Assembly: GCA_015179045.1 (NCBI GenBank)
Contig: WHUZ01000014.1
Coordinates: 434,001-498,000, forward strand
Direction: 5' to 3'
Length of the DNA stretch: 64,000 nt
Origin: Kalaharituber pfeilii
Lineage: Eukaryota > Ascomycota > Pezizomycetes > Pezizales > Pezizaceae
The position numbers and the translations under genes were made by a program. The notes under the pieces were generated by a model. It saw nothing but the letters and a program-made list of their open reading frames with translations, made no database searches and was not told where the DNA came from. Below are positions 47,301-57,782 of this stretch, in pieces; position 1 is the first letter of the stretch, and each line of letters starts with the position of its first letter.

Positions 47301-48601
47301 AACCATTCGTTTTAGAAGCAGACCATTCCTTCAGAAAACAGGCAGCCTGAAACAGGTAGAAGTGGGCTCGTCGTCTTGTTGGCGGACTTGGGCTCGGGAT
47401 ACTGCTGGCATGAGACTAAGATCCTGTAATACAGTGACGTAAACACGCAGCACAGTTTTCGGCCGAAGGCCCTTTGCATTTGCCTGGTTGCAACCAGACT
47501 ATGATACCTTTGCATCTTGTGGTCACGAAGAAGCCAAACGGCATATGCAGTTCCCTACTGCTATGTATGAGACTAACTGCTATGTGTGACCTTTAGCAGC
47601 ACGCTGTTATTGTGAGTGAGATATTGCATGCATTGATGCATGCACACCCAGCTGAATGCAGCCCCCTCCTTCCCCACAACGAGGAATTCAGCACCCTCCC
47701 CCAGTCCAGGCACAGCGAGTGATATGGCGCAGTTGCGCAGTAAACACAACGTGCAATTGCATTCGTCCGCCCCTGCAACATGGCTTTCTCGAAGGGCCGT
47801 GTATGTCTCGAGCGCTCGCTTCAAGTATCCTTACCCTACTGCGCATCTTGTCATCACCACCATAGAAGCATGTGCTTTGCCTCTGCTCATTGACTTGCAC
47901 TGATAGCTCCACCCTCTCACCAGCTACATAGACTCAGAAATATGTCGCACCTTCCATGCCTGCGCCAAGGCATTGAATATTGTAGCTCGTTATAGCTTTC
48001 TGCTCCTCCAATTACAAGATTCGTGGGCAAGACAATATGAGTGCTTGGGCAATAGATAGCAAGTTTCTCCAGGCCTTGAGGGCTGCGCCGTCAGACAGGA
48101 AACTTCTCTCAAGCCCCTCCAGAGCGCGGCTCCCTCTGCATACCGTACCGTCCTTGGCTGGCCAGCTGTCGGCACCAGCGCAGGCATGAACAGAGGGGGG
48201 GAAAGTCCTCATGTCGCCCCGTCGGAGGCCCCGGCCCAAGCTGCGATCGCGGCCATTTCCATGCTGGCATCTGATCGTGAGTTGTCAACTGTGCCCCTCC
48301 CCCTCCCACTGCAGCCGCTTAGTCAGGCCCCTCCATTGGTGGCCCATTTTCGCGGCTGCACTAAGATGATAGGAACAATTTGGAAACCCGAGAAAACAAT
48401 TCGCTGCCCAAGTCTTGTTCGTCTAGTTAGACAGCTCCCCTCTCTACCCTCCCCTCCAGCCCGTTTTGCACTCCCCTTCTATCCAGCATTTTCTCCTCAG
48501 AAGGCCCTTCTTTCTTCCTACCTTATTGTACTCCGAACGGCCTGGCAGCCTATCCCCGTGATATCCGAAGCTCTCTGTGACTGCGATTCTAGCTGCAAAC
48601 G
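44334..48601. other. Gene-poor DNA, 4.3 kb
   Basis: No gene recognised. Apart from the 12-bp tandem array at 44693, it has an A/G-rich run at 46305-46341 and scattered open stretches of 60-90 codons without motifs (for example 46450-46659 on +). The last 400 bp are C/T-rich and probably the DNM1 promoter and leader. Confidence 0.5.
44693..44754. repeat. 12-bp tandem repeat, five copies
   Basis: Unit ACAGCCCCTCTA / ACAGCCCCTCCG repeated five times in tandem. Because the unit is a multiple of three, it stays open on both strands and reads TAPL/TAPP rightward or GAVGGAV/GAVRGAV leftward. It lies about 360 bp beyond the right end of the pogo-type element. No gene could be attached to it. Confidence 0.85.
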
Positions 48602-51472
48602 ATGGCGAACCTCGGTGAAGACTTGCTAGGAACCGTCAACAAGCTTCAGGATCTTGTAAATGTCTCTCAGTCATTCACTATGGGACACTGCTAACGCTAT
48701 CACAGGTTTTTAATACTATCGGGACTGACTCGGGATTGGACCTTCCCCAAATAGTACGCCCGCTGTCTCTCCCCGCCATTGCCATGTACCCGGCATATCA
48801 AATAGTACTAAAACAACCACACACAGGTAGTCGTTGGATCGCAAAGTAGCGGAAAGTCATCTGTGCTTGAAAACATTGTAGGGCGAGACTTCTTACCTCG
48901 TGGAATTGGCATTGTCACAAGGAGGCCATTGGTTCTGCAGCTCATAAACCTCCCGGATGATCCCGAAAATGGAGGCATCTCCACTGGGCCTTCTGCTCCT
49001 CCAGGTACACCATCTTCGCAAGAGTTTGCCGAATTTTTACATCAGCCTGGGCGAAGATACTACGACTTTTCGGAGGTGAGGAAAGAGATAGAGGCGGAAA
49101 CGGCTAGGATTGCAGGAAACAACAAGGGGATCAATAGACAACCTATCAATCTCAAGGTGTATTCTCCGCACGTGCTGAATTTAACTTTGGTTGATCTTCC
49201 CGGATTGACAAAGGTTTGCACTCTTGCCATACTTTTACCCCACAATGCTAATTGATTTCTAGATTCCAATTGGAGACCAACCAACCGATATTGAGAAGCA
49301 GACCCGTAACCTGATCTCTGAATATATTGCCAAGCCAAACAGGTTCGGTTTCTTGAGTTCTCCACGAAACTTACGAGCTTCTAACCAGTATCAGTATCAT
49401 TCTAGCTGTGTCTCCTGCCAATGTCGACCTTGTCAATTCCGAAGCGCTCAAACTTGCCCGACAGGTTGATCCCCAAGGGAAGCGCACTATTGGTGTTCTT
49501 ACTAAACTAGACCTTATGGACCATGGGACGAATGCACTTGAAATTCTTCAAGGAAGAGTTTATCCTTTGAAACTGGGGTTTATTGGGGTAGTCAACCGCT
49601 CTCAGCAGGATATTCAAAGCAATAAGAATTTGCAAGATGCTTTGAAGAGCGAAGAAGAGTTCTTTAGACATCACCCTGCTTATAGGAATATGGCGCATCG
49701 ATGCGGGACACAGTTCTTGGCTAAGAGTTTGAATACGGTATGAGAAGCGCGCATGTTTTATTTTTTGAATTATGCTGACCAAGTATCTCAGATCTTGATG
49801 CATCATATCAGGGAGAGGCTACCTGATATCAAAGCAAGGTTGAATACTTTGATGGGTCAAACTCAACAGGAATTAGCCTCATATGGAGACATGCATTTCC
49901 ATGGGAAGGAGCACAGAGTACGGAGTACTTTGCGGAACAATTGACTCATGGGCTAACTGTTCGTCTAGGGGTCCTTAATTCTCCAATTGATGACTCGTTT
50001 TGCTAGCTCATTCATAGCCTCAATTGATGGTACATCATCAGATATTTCGACAAAGGAACTCTGCGGTGGCGCGAGGATCTACTACATTTTCAATTCCGTT
50101 TTTGGTAACTCTCTGGAATCCATTGACCCCACTACCAACCTGTCAGTTCAAGATATCCGCACGGCAATCAGAAATTCGACTGGGCCAAGACCAAGCCTTT
50201 TCGTTCCGGAACTTGCGTTCGACTTATTAGTCAAACCTCAAATCCGTCTTTTGGAGACTCCAGCCAACAGGTGTGTTGAACTTGTGTACGAAGAACTGAT
50301 TAAGATATGCCACACATGTGGCTCAAATGAGCTTTCCAGGTTTCCCAGGCTTCAAGCGAAGCTCATTGAGGTGGTTAGCGATCTGCTTAGAGAGCGTTTG
50401 GGCCCGACAAGCACCTATGTGGAGAGTTTGATTGCGATCCAACGGGCATATATCAACACAAATCATCCTAACTTCCTAGGTGCAGCAGCAGCAATGAATA
50501 GTGTGATTTCGAGCAAGCAGGAGAAGGACAGACAGCGGGAAGCAATGCTTCGAAAAAAGGAGAGGGAGCGACGCAAGGTATTGCGGCCCCAAGGCACCTT
50601 ATACGTATAGCGCTAACGATGGTACTACAGCCAAATGCTCTCACAGGTTCTGGGTCAGTCATCAATGGAGGGCTTGACACCCCCGACTTCGAAGAAAATG
50701 AGAGGCCTTCTTCACAGCATGCACACAGAGCGCATCTCCGCACAGACTCTAGGTCACACTCCCCAGCAAATTTTACACGAGGAGATATATCCCAGCTTTC
50801 CCAGTCAATTGCAACACTCAATGGACGTAGCTCATCTCCTCCTCCTCTGCCCGCTAGATTTGGCTCATCAGCAGGCCCAAAGGACTCATTTCTAAATTAC
50901 TTTTTTGGAAAAGATGGCATGCCAGCTCCATCCGGATCGGTTCCCAGGACAGCACCTTCCGAGTCAAATTTCGCACAAGGTTTTAAGCGGAATGTTCCTG
51001 ATTTCCCTCGAGAACCAGTAAATCCTATTAATGGTCTGGTATCACCTACTTTTGACAATCCACGTCTACAAATGCAAAAAGAACCTGAGGATGCTTATTT
51101 GGTACGTAACCAAACGCGTTTATTTACATAGGTAACATATCTGTTGACACGTGACTTCTGCAGACAAACTCCGATGAGCCAGCTCTCACCGAACGGGAGC
51201 AAATGGAAACCGAACTTATCCGGCGCTTGATATCATCGTACTTTAATATTGTACGGGAAACGATTCAGGACCAAGTTCCAAAGGCTGTCATGCATTTCCT
51301 CGTCAACCACACAAAAGACGCTGTGCAAAATCGGCTGGTGACGGAATTGTATCGCGAGGAGTACTTTAGTGATTTGCTGTACGAGGATGATGCAATCAAG
51401 GCAGAAAGGGAGAAATGTGAGAAACTGTTGCAGACGTACAAGGAGGCGGCAAAGATTGTTGCTGAGGTGTAA
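48602..51472 (+). CDS. DNM1: Dynamin-related GTPase Dnm1 (mitochondrial and peroxisomal fission)
   Basis: Large GTPase that assembles around mitochondria and peroxisomes to divide them. Start ATG at 48602 ([17 protein letters not shown]); the first exons are short (48602-48655 and 48706-48753). The GTPase domain shows the P-loop [29 protein letters not shown], switch II DLPGLTK, TKLD and VNRSQQD. The stalk shows [38 protein letters not shown] and [13 protein letters not shown]. The variable insert B runs from a charged [20 protein letters not shown] segment through a Ser/Pro-rich stretch to [12 protein letters not shown], a motif also seen in yeast Dnm1, which favours Dnm1 over Vps1. The GED is [19 protein letters not shown] with [15 protein letters not shown]. 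Intron 4 must use the second of two nearby AGs to give [14 protein letters not shown]. Stop at 51472. Confidence 0.95.
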
Positions 51473-52227
51473 GGAATAACTTATATAAGGGGTTTCGAGG
51501 TTGTATAAGATGGGGAAAGTTGAAGCGGTAAAGCTATATTTGCGGTATTATTCTGCGGAGGATTCCGACCAATGGACCCATATAAAGAAGGGATACGGTA
51601 TCTCCTCTATATTGGAGGAGCGAGGTTGGAACAATGCGTTTGAATTATTATTCTCTTTATCCTTTGGTTTTATCTTTCATCTGATTCCTCATTTATACTG
51701 TAGTTGTAGTAACGAAAGGTCTTTTGTCGGAATTCTTTCTTTTCTCCTTTCCTCCTGTCTATTTTTATTATTTTCATTTTCATTGTTCTGTATTTTCATA
51801 TCTGAGCGGTTGCAGCTCTTTTTATCTTCTTATGCACTCTTGTTCAGTCTTTGGTACAATGGGGAAGTGCAGGCTTGATTGGTATGTCGATTGATGTCGG
51901 TTATTGATGGCCAATTAGGTATGATAGCTGGGTTGGGTTCAGCTGGGTTGGGTGGTTTTGTGTCAAAAACTATTTGATTTTCTTTTACTTTCTTATTTCC
52001 TTTTTTTTCTTACTTGTCCTATGGTGGATTTAGATATTGTGAAAAAGGATATGTGCATAAGTTCCATGTATCGAACAAAGGTTTCATGCCACTTTACGAG
52101 TACAAAACAGAAGAAAGAATGAATACATATAAGTATATATATATATACTACACCATGCATACACGGAAGAGGAACTGGAGGAAGCGGCCTATCAAACCCG
52201 CTGCCACCTGGCTATTGTTATGCAAAC
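51473..52227. other. Convergent 3' intergenic region
   Basis: 755 bp between the 3' ends of DNM1 and the dioxygenase gene. T-rich (51640-51830 and 51960-52015), with a short TATATA run at 52135-52147. No gene. Confidence 0.5.
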
Positions 52228-53851
52228 CTACCGAATGTACGAGAATGCTTTATCGGACTCTTCTTGCTCTTTCTTCTTCTGGAACTTTTCTGTTAGAATA
52301 CGAAGTTTGGATCTGTATGCATCTCCGTCGACGTATGTCCCCTTGAGCCAGCGATCACCTGACTTAGGGTCAAACTCCCGTCTCGCATGAAGGACCCGGC
52401 GGTTCTGAAAGATCGCGACCTCGCCCTTGGCGAGCCGTAGTTCGAACTGGTTTATGGGATCGTCGACAAGGCTGCCAAAGATTTTCAACGCATGGACAAA
52501 CTGTCTCCACAGCGCGATATCGCCCGTTACAGCAGGGGGATCGAACGGCGCCTGGAACGGCGGTGAGTAATTGACATGCAAGATACGCTTGCGTGTGTGG
52601 TATCCGTGCTCGTCGAGCACGATGGTCGGGCGGGAAAAGTGGTAATATTGCCCATCGTTTTTGTAGTGGAAGTTGACGGGATTCTTTGTGAGGGCCGAGA
52701 AGCAGTTGATGGAATTGATGCGGATCCACTCGGCGGCGCGGAAGGAGTCGGCAAAGTACGAGGAGCCGCCGGTGACGGTGTTTTGCAGGCAGTGCAGGAA
52801 TTGAAGGCCTGGGGGGGACTCGAAGTAGAGGAGGTCCATGTGGAGGCCGAGGTTGAGGGGGGTGTATCTACGTTGTAGAAATTCGGTGAGCGTAATTGAC
52901 ACTGGATGAGACAATATGAAGAGGTGAGAGATGGGAATTTTACGCTATGTTCTTTGAGTTCTGCACACTTTTCACATCCCATGTCCTACCATAGAACGTC
53001 TCCTTTATATTCCCAATCTTCTCTGCAATCTTCTCGATAATATTCGGATCCTGCGGAACCTCCTTCAGGAACACCAACCCGTACGCCACGAGCTGCTGCA
53101 GCGCAAAATACAGCACTTCCTCATTCTGCATATACTCCTCGAACGGTATAAACTGGATGTCTTTCTCCATGATTGCTTTGTCCCACAGCACATAGTTGAA
53201 GTCGTCGAACCTACTCCTTGTCTTTGCCTTCAAATTTACAATATTCCGAAGATCGTTTGCTGAAAGCTGCGTGACGTGGTTTGCGCCGCCGAAGGCGCTT
53301 CGCCATACGATGTGGATTGCGCCGGTGAACTGGTCGACTTTATATTCTTTGGGACGGATATTGAGGGGGATGTCCTGGGTTTGGAAGAGTTTTTGCTGAG
53401 TCGAAGGGTCGATGCAGAGATGGCATTTGCAAGAATCGCGAAGATGGATGCAGTCGATGGAGACGAATTGGCCATCAACGGGTATGGCGATGCGTTTATC
53501 GTTGGCAGTGGCCTTTCTGCCGGCCTCGAGGATGTCGTTGAGCTTATGGCGGATGCGTTCCTGAGAGTCGGGGTCGTCGAAGTTGAGGTCGTCGAAGTTA
53601 AGGTAGACGGCGGAGGTGGTGAATTTGCGGTGAGAGGGCAGACGCGGGGTGGAGGGGGCGGGGGCGGGGGCGGAGGCGGCGGAGGGGGCGGGCGGCAGCG
53701 AGACCGGTGAGCGGCGCGAATGGATGAGATGACGCCCTGAAGGCCTCCCCGCGCTGACCGCCGCTGTCGCTGTCGCTGTCGCCGTCGCCGCCGCTGCAGT
53801 GCGCGCAGCCGCCCTCGCGGCCCCGCATGCGGCCCTCGCGGCTGGTGTCAT
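52228..53851 (-). CDS. Gamma-butyrobetaine dioxygenase-like Fe(II)/2-oxoglutarate oxygenase
   Basis: Likely mitochondrial or peroxisomal oxygenase of carnitine biosynthesis. Two exons, 52944-53851 and 52228-52867; 515 residues. The first 80 residues are Ala/Arg/Ser-rich with a TA dipeptide run (imperfect GCGACAGC repeats) and look like a mitochondrial presequence. Residues about 115-200 are the GBBH N-terminal zinc module (HLRDSCKCHLCIDPSTQQK). The TauD domain has iron ligands H312 and D314 (LHMDLLYFESPPG) and H463 (QNRRVLHARREFD), with TVTGGSSYFADSF and GTYVDGDAYRSKLRIL. Trimethyllysine dioxygenase shares this fold. The HCLQNTVTGG segment resembles BBOX1, but substrate choice cannot be settled from sequence alone. 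Its start codon faces TPC1. Confidence 0.85.
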
Positions 53852-54428
53852 GGCCGCAGCGCTGTCCAGCCCACTCTACCGTCGTGCTGCCGTCGGTGCT
53901 GTCGTCGTGCTGTCGCCGTGCTGCTGCGGTCGAGTGCGGGCCGCGAAGAAGCGTGGATGCGCACCTGGGTACCGAGTGTAGCACCTGCGTCCTGCGGGGG
54001 GGGGGGGGGGGGGGCGGGCTCGGCGGCGTGGCCGTGACCGTTGCCGTTGCCGTGGCCGTTGCCGCTCCCTGCCTGCCGTCACGTGCTCTGCCCGCCGGAG
54101 AGCCAGATTTCATTTGCTGCATTATTGATTTCAGGCCCCGACACCGCCGGCCATACACGCAGCGCCCGAAGCCCCGCCCCGCCCGAAGCCCCGCCCTTCC
54201 GCTCCCCTCCGCCCCCCTCCGCTCCGCCCCCCTCCCCTCCGCCCCCCTCCCCTCCGCCCCCCTCCCCTCCGCCCCCCTCCCCCGCCCGCCCGCCCACCAA
54301 GCGCACGAAGCCATGTCCTCGGCGCCCCACGCCCACCACATCGGCAAAAAGGAAAAGGTGCGCTTGCATCCGCCCTCATGCTGCCACGTGCGGCACAAGG
54401 AAAACAAGTGTGCGCCTGCTGACGTGCC
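53852..54428. promoter_or_regulatory. Divergent promoter region of dioxygenase and TPC1, GC-rich with tandem repeats
   Basis: 577 bp of very GC-rich DNA. A G-run of about 18 lies at 53997-54014. A 15-bp C-rich unit (CCTCCGCCCCCCTCC) repeats about four times at roughly 54213-54285. Both promoters should lie here. Open frames on both strands through the repeats are low-complexity artefacts. Confidence 0.55.
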
Positions 54429-55862
54429 ATGCATGCGAATAAGGGGACCAAGAGCCATGTCGCCATAGCTGGCTCCGTCGCGGGTCTGGTGTCGCGGTAA
54501 TTCACGTCTCCGCACCCCCCTCCGTCGTTCCCTCTCTCTCTCAGGCACCACCCCCCCCCAACCCCACCCCCCCAACCCCCCAAAACCCCCAAAACCCCAC
54601 CCATCACCACCACCGCGCACTACCGCCCCTCTCTCCCTCCCTCCCTCCCGCCTCCCTCCCGACCCGTTTCAACGTGGCCTCCGTGCCGGCACGCCCCCCC
54701 CCCAAGCTAACACACCTCCCTTCTCCCCTCGCAAGTTCGGCAGATTCGTCATCGCCCCCCTCGACGTTGTCAAAATCCGTCTCCAGCTCCAGCATCATGC
54801 CTCCGTCATAACCTCCACCGTCCAGTTCGCGCCCTCCGCCCACGCTCCCCTTCAGCCCGTCACCAACCTTGGCCCTAGCCCCGTCTACCGCGGCATCATC
54901 TCCACCATACGCACCATCGTCGTCCAAGAAGGCTTCACCGCTCTCTGGAAAGGCAACATCCCCGCCGAGCTCCTCTATCTCACCTACGGCGCCTCTCAAT
55001 TCCTCGCCTTCCGCCAAGTCACCCGCCTCGTCAGCGCCAGCGGCCTCGATGTCCCTGACCCCGCCAAAAATTTTGCCGGCGGTGCTGTCGCGGGTTCTGT
55101 AGCCACAACCGTTACATACCCGTTCGATCTACTGAGAACGAGGTTTGCGAGCCAGGGCACCCAAAAGGTATTCATTCTTCCGCGAATCACCGCCTGCCAT
55201 GTTTTTAAAGGAAACACAGCAGTCAATTCGCACATAAAGTGAGCTCATTGATTGTTTGACCGTTAAACGGACTTTTTTGGTTACGTAGATTTACAAGTCG
55301 CTGTTGGGTTCAGTACAGCATATTTACAAACATGAAGGCCCGAAGGGGTTCTTTCGAGGGTTGGAGGCTGGGCTCATACAGATAATACCTTATATGTAAG
55401 CTCAAGTTCTAGTTTGAGGCTACAGTACCCTCCGCACCCACTCACCCTGTTGACGATTATGCTTTCTCGACGTTTCCAAGGGGCATCTTCTTCTGCACCT
55501 ACGAATCCACCCGCAGTCTCCTCACCCCCCACCACCAATCAATCCCCTCCGGTTGGCCTGACGCCATCGCCGGCACCATTGCCGCCGTCGTTTCTAAAAC
55601 CGGTGTCTTCCCTCTTGACCTGATCCGCAAGCGCCTTCAGGTACAAGGTCCCACGCGCGAGCTATATGTTCATCGCAACATACCCATATACAATGGAATA
55701 TGGCAGACCGCTAAGACGACTGTGCAATGTGAGGGATTTAGAGGACTGTATAGAGGACTAGCAGTTGCGCTGTTGAAGGCGGCCCCAGCGAGTGCGGTGA
55801 CGATGTGGACGTTCGAGCAGACAATGAGATTTCTAAAGTGGAAGGACGGGATTGAGGATTGA
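54429..55862 (+). CDS. TPC1: Mitochondrial thiamine pyrophosphate carrier (Tpc1)
   Basis: Inner-membrane solute carrier that imports thiamine pyrophosphate into the mitochondrial matrix. Four exons: 54429-54496, 54744-55167, 55289-55395 and 55481-55862; 326 residues. Exon 1 is only 68 bp and encodes [23 protein letters not shown]; it is spliced over a 247-bp pyrimidine-rich intron to [16 protein letters not shown], completing the first helix. The three carrier repeats show [23 protein letters not shown] and [13 protein letters not shown] (PxD/ExxK/RxR/K signatures), each followed by a second-helix block ([60 protein letters not shown]). [12 protein letters not shown] and MTMWTFEQ-like end blocks fit the TPC1 subfamily. 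A frame break lies directly upstream of the chosen start. Confidence 0.9.
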
Positions 55863-56552
55863 AAGTTAGTAGCGGGGGCTGAGATGGCGAATGGAATGGA
55901 CTATTTGCGGAGTTTAGGAAAGCAGTCTATGGGAAAAGCGCAAGCATTCAAGACTATTTAGATTAATATTCCCTTCTTTCTTTACCTCTTTTTGGGCAGA
56001 TAGAACATCGTGTGCATTTAGTTGTTCCATTGGAGACCTATTTTTTTCGATCAAGGTGCATAATCAGAAAAAAAACTTCCACAATGTTGAAGTAACAGGC
56101 ATGATACATCATAAAACAAAATGTACTCGCAGCAACTTTAATCTACACAGAGATGCCATTAGTAAGATGCGCCTTTGCATCGTCCTTTCTAATGTCCTAG
56201 TCAACGTTAGCTTTTGTAACCATTTAAATATATACATCCGAGGCACAGGGCACAGCAAACAAATCCCAGATATGGTTTGCTTGGATCCAAACTGCACCCC
56301 ACCAATATAATATGGGTGATCTCTCAATTCCACTACCTCCATTCGCTCGTCAGTCAGCCTATCGAAGCGTATGGCACTCAAGAACTTGGGGGGAAGCATC
56401 GCTATAAAGATGTCGGGCAGAGATGCCTTCTACATTCAGGGAGCGAGAACGCCTTAGGCCACTACGCTATATACATATGCACATACACTATGCGGAGCGG
56501 GAAACCGCCAGAGCCCAGAGATCGTTGCTTCGATACTTGCATAGGTAAGGGG
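55863..56552. other. Intergenic between TPC1 and the inverted-repeat element
   Basis: 690 bp with no gene recognised. Ends at the TA target of the element that begins at 56553. Confidence 0.5.
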
Positions 56553-56870
56553 TACCGTATTCACTCACTTAAGAGGTAAAACACAAACGCAAATCTCCAG
56601 CTTCTCCATTATCTCTACTCTGTAACGGAGGTGGTAAACGCAGAGAATTACCACCCGCCAGGCCAAAAGGCACTTGACTAGTGATGCTCCCTAGTCTTCT
56701 ACGTAGCTCATATAGCTATTGTGCGACTGCGACGCATGCGCATTGCATTTTTCGCATTTTTTACGTCTCCCACCCCGTGACCCCGTATATCATTACTCGT
56801 ATACTACCCTTTAGGCTATAACAAGACTAACTACAAAATAAAGGAATAAAGATACACAGTAAAATAGCAT

Positions 56871-56947
56871 ACCATGCTCTGTTCTCGTGCCCAGACTCTC
56901 TTATTTAAGCGTGCCAAGAGAGTCTGGGCACGAGAACAACCATGCTC
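56871..56947. mobile_element. 59-bp perfect hairpin flanked by 9-bp direct repeats (micro-MITE)
   Basis: Arms at 56880-56902 and 56916-56938 are perfect 23-base inverse copies (TGTTCTCGTGCCCAGACTCT...), with a 13-base loop. The nine bases ACCATGCTC occur immediately before (56871-56879) and immediately after (56939-56947). A 9-bp duplication is the usual target-site length of Mutator-like elements, so a tiny non-autonomous MULE-type insertion is the simplest reading (inference). It sits inside the 56,553-57,782 element. Confidence 0.75.
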
Positions 56948-56966
56948 CACTTCTGCCACAGTAAGG

Positions 56967-57030
<64 letters not shown>

Positions 57031-57034
<4 letters not shown>

Positions 57035-57426
57035 CATTACTCACATGCCGCCCTGTGGGCTATGGTGAGATTTAAGTACATGAGGAAGTAAAAAAGGCGA
57101 AGAAGGAAAAGAAATAAGCAAGTGATGTCAATGAATCCAACAGGCGAGGCCAGGCTAGGCCAACAGAAGGCCAGGTCGTGAGGGCTGCCTGGACCGGTCC
57201 AGGCAGCCTGAAACAATCAGGCCAACCAGGCCAGTCCAGACTATTCAGGCAGGTTTAAGCCAATTAAACGAATCCCTCCACAGCTATCAAGGGCCAGATT
57301 ATTTGAGTATTTAAATGAGTAGAATCTTCCATATATTTAGAATTTTAAACAGCAGCGGTCTATGAGTATGTATCACATACCTAAATCCTCACCATAGGCC
57401 ACAGGGTGGCACACGAGTAATGATAT
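57031..57426. mobile_element. Nested inverted-repeat element, about 396 bp
   Basis: The arms 57031-57069 (ATATCATTACTCACATGCCG...) and 57388-57426 are inverted copies over 39 bp with a few mismatches, and similarity continues inward for about 15 bp. Its interior is rich in CCAGGC/GGCCAGG motifs and holds a perfect 26-bp palindrome. A weaker copy of the same arm lies at about 56788-56826, also inside the host element. TA pairs lie at the edges, so a TA-targeting element is likely. No coding capacity. Confidence 0.7.
57183..57208. repeat. Perfect 26-bp palindrome
   Basis: GGCTGCCTGGACC followed directly by its inverse, with no loop. It lies within a stretch of repeated CCAGGC/GGCCAGG/AGGCCAAC words (57139-57260) near the centre of the nested 396-bp unit. 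The perfect dyad could be a dimeric protein site or simply part of a transposon core. Confidence 0.9.
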
Positions 57427-57782
57427 AAAAAAAGAAAAAAGAGTATGTTTCACACTCTTTATTCAAGTATATATAATTTTAGAAATGACGGACCCTCCAG
57501 ACAATACAACAGACGGGACTCAATTCTTCAATGATGATACCTAATGGGCGACTGTCAATTACTGGTAGTGGAAATATCCAGGACTATTAAAATCTAATTG
57601 TCTCCTACTTCAGCACTCAGATCCTTCATAATATGAGTCTCCGTGGTATTGAGGGTTAGCATCGCAGTAATTCGGGATCATCACGTGCCATTACGTAATA
57701 CACGTGCACTGGCGCTAAGAGTATTGCCAAGACCGCCATAGCGCGCGTTTGTGTTTTACCTCTTAAGTGAGTAAATATCATA

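Larger units (their letters stand above)
56553..57782. mobile_element. Non-coding pogo-type inverted-repeat element, about 1,230 bp
   Basis: The left end is TACCGTATTCACTCACTTAA at 56553, the right end the inverse, finishing at 57782 (TATCATA). Both ends share CTCACTTAAGAGGTAAAACACAAACGC, with mismatches confined to the outermost bases. The outer 24 bp (TACCGTATTNACTCACTTAAGAGG) match the element at 43068-44333, and GCCAAGACCGC at 57726-57736 recurs in that element's subterminal palindrome. No reading frame of note. The interior contains a poly-T/(AT)n stretch at about 56968-57034, a 59-bp perfect hairpin with flanking 9-bp repeats, and a nested 396-bp inverted-repeat unit (separate entries). 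It is a non-autonomous relative of the 43-kb element. Confidence 0.85.

Noticed and set aside
53598..54620. 340-codon leftward open frame across the dioxygenase-TPC1 promoter
   Set aside because: Low-complexity translation (RGAEGRGAEGRG) of GC-rich repeats overlapping two well-supported genes.
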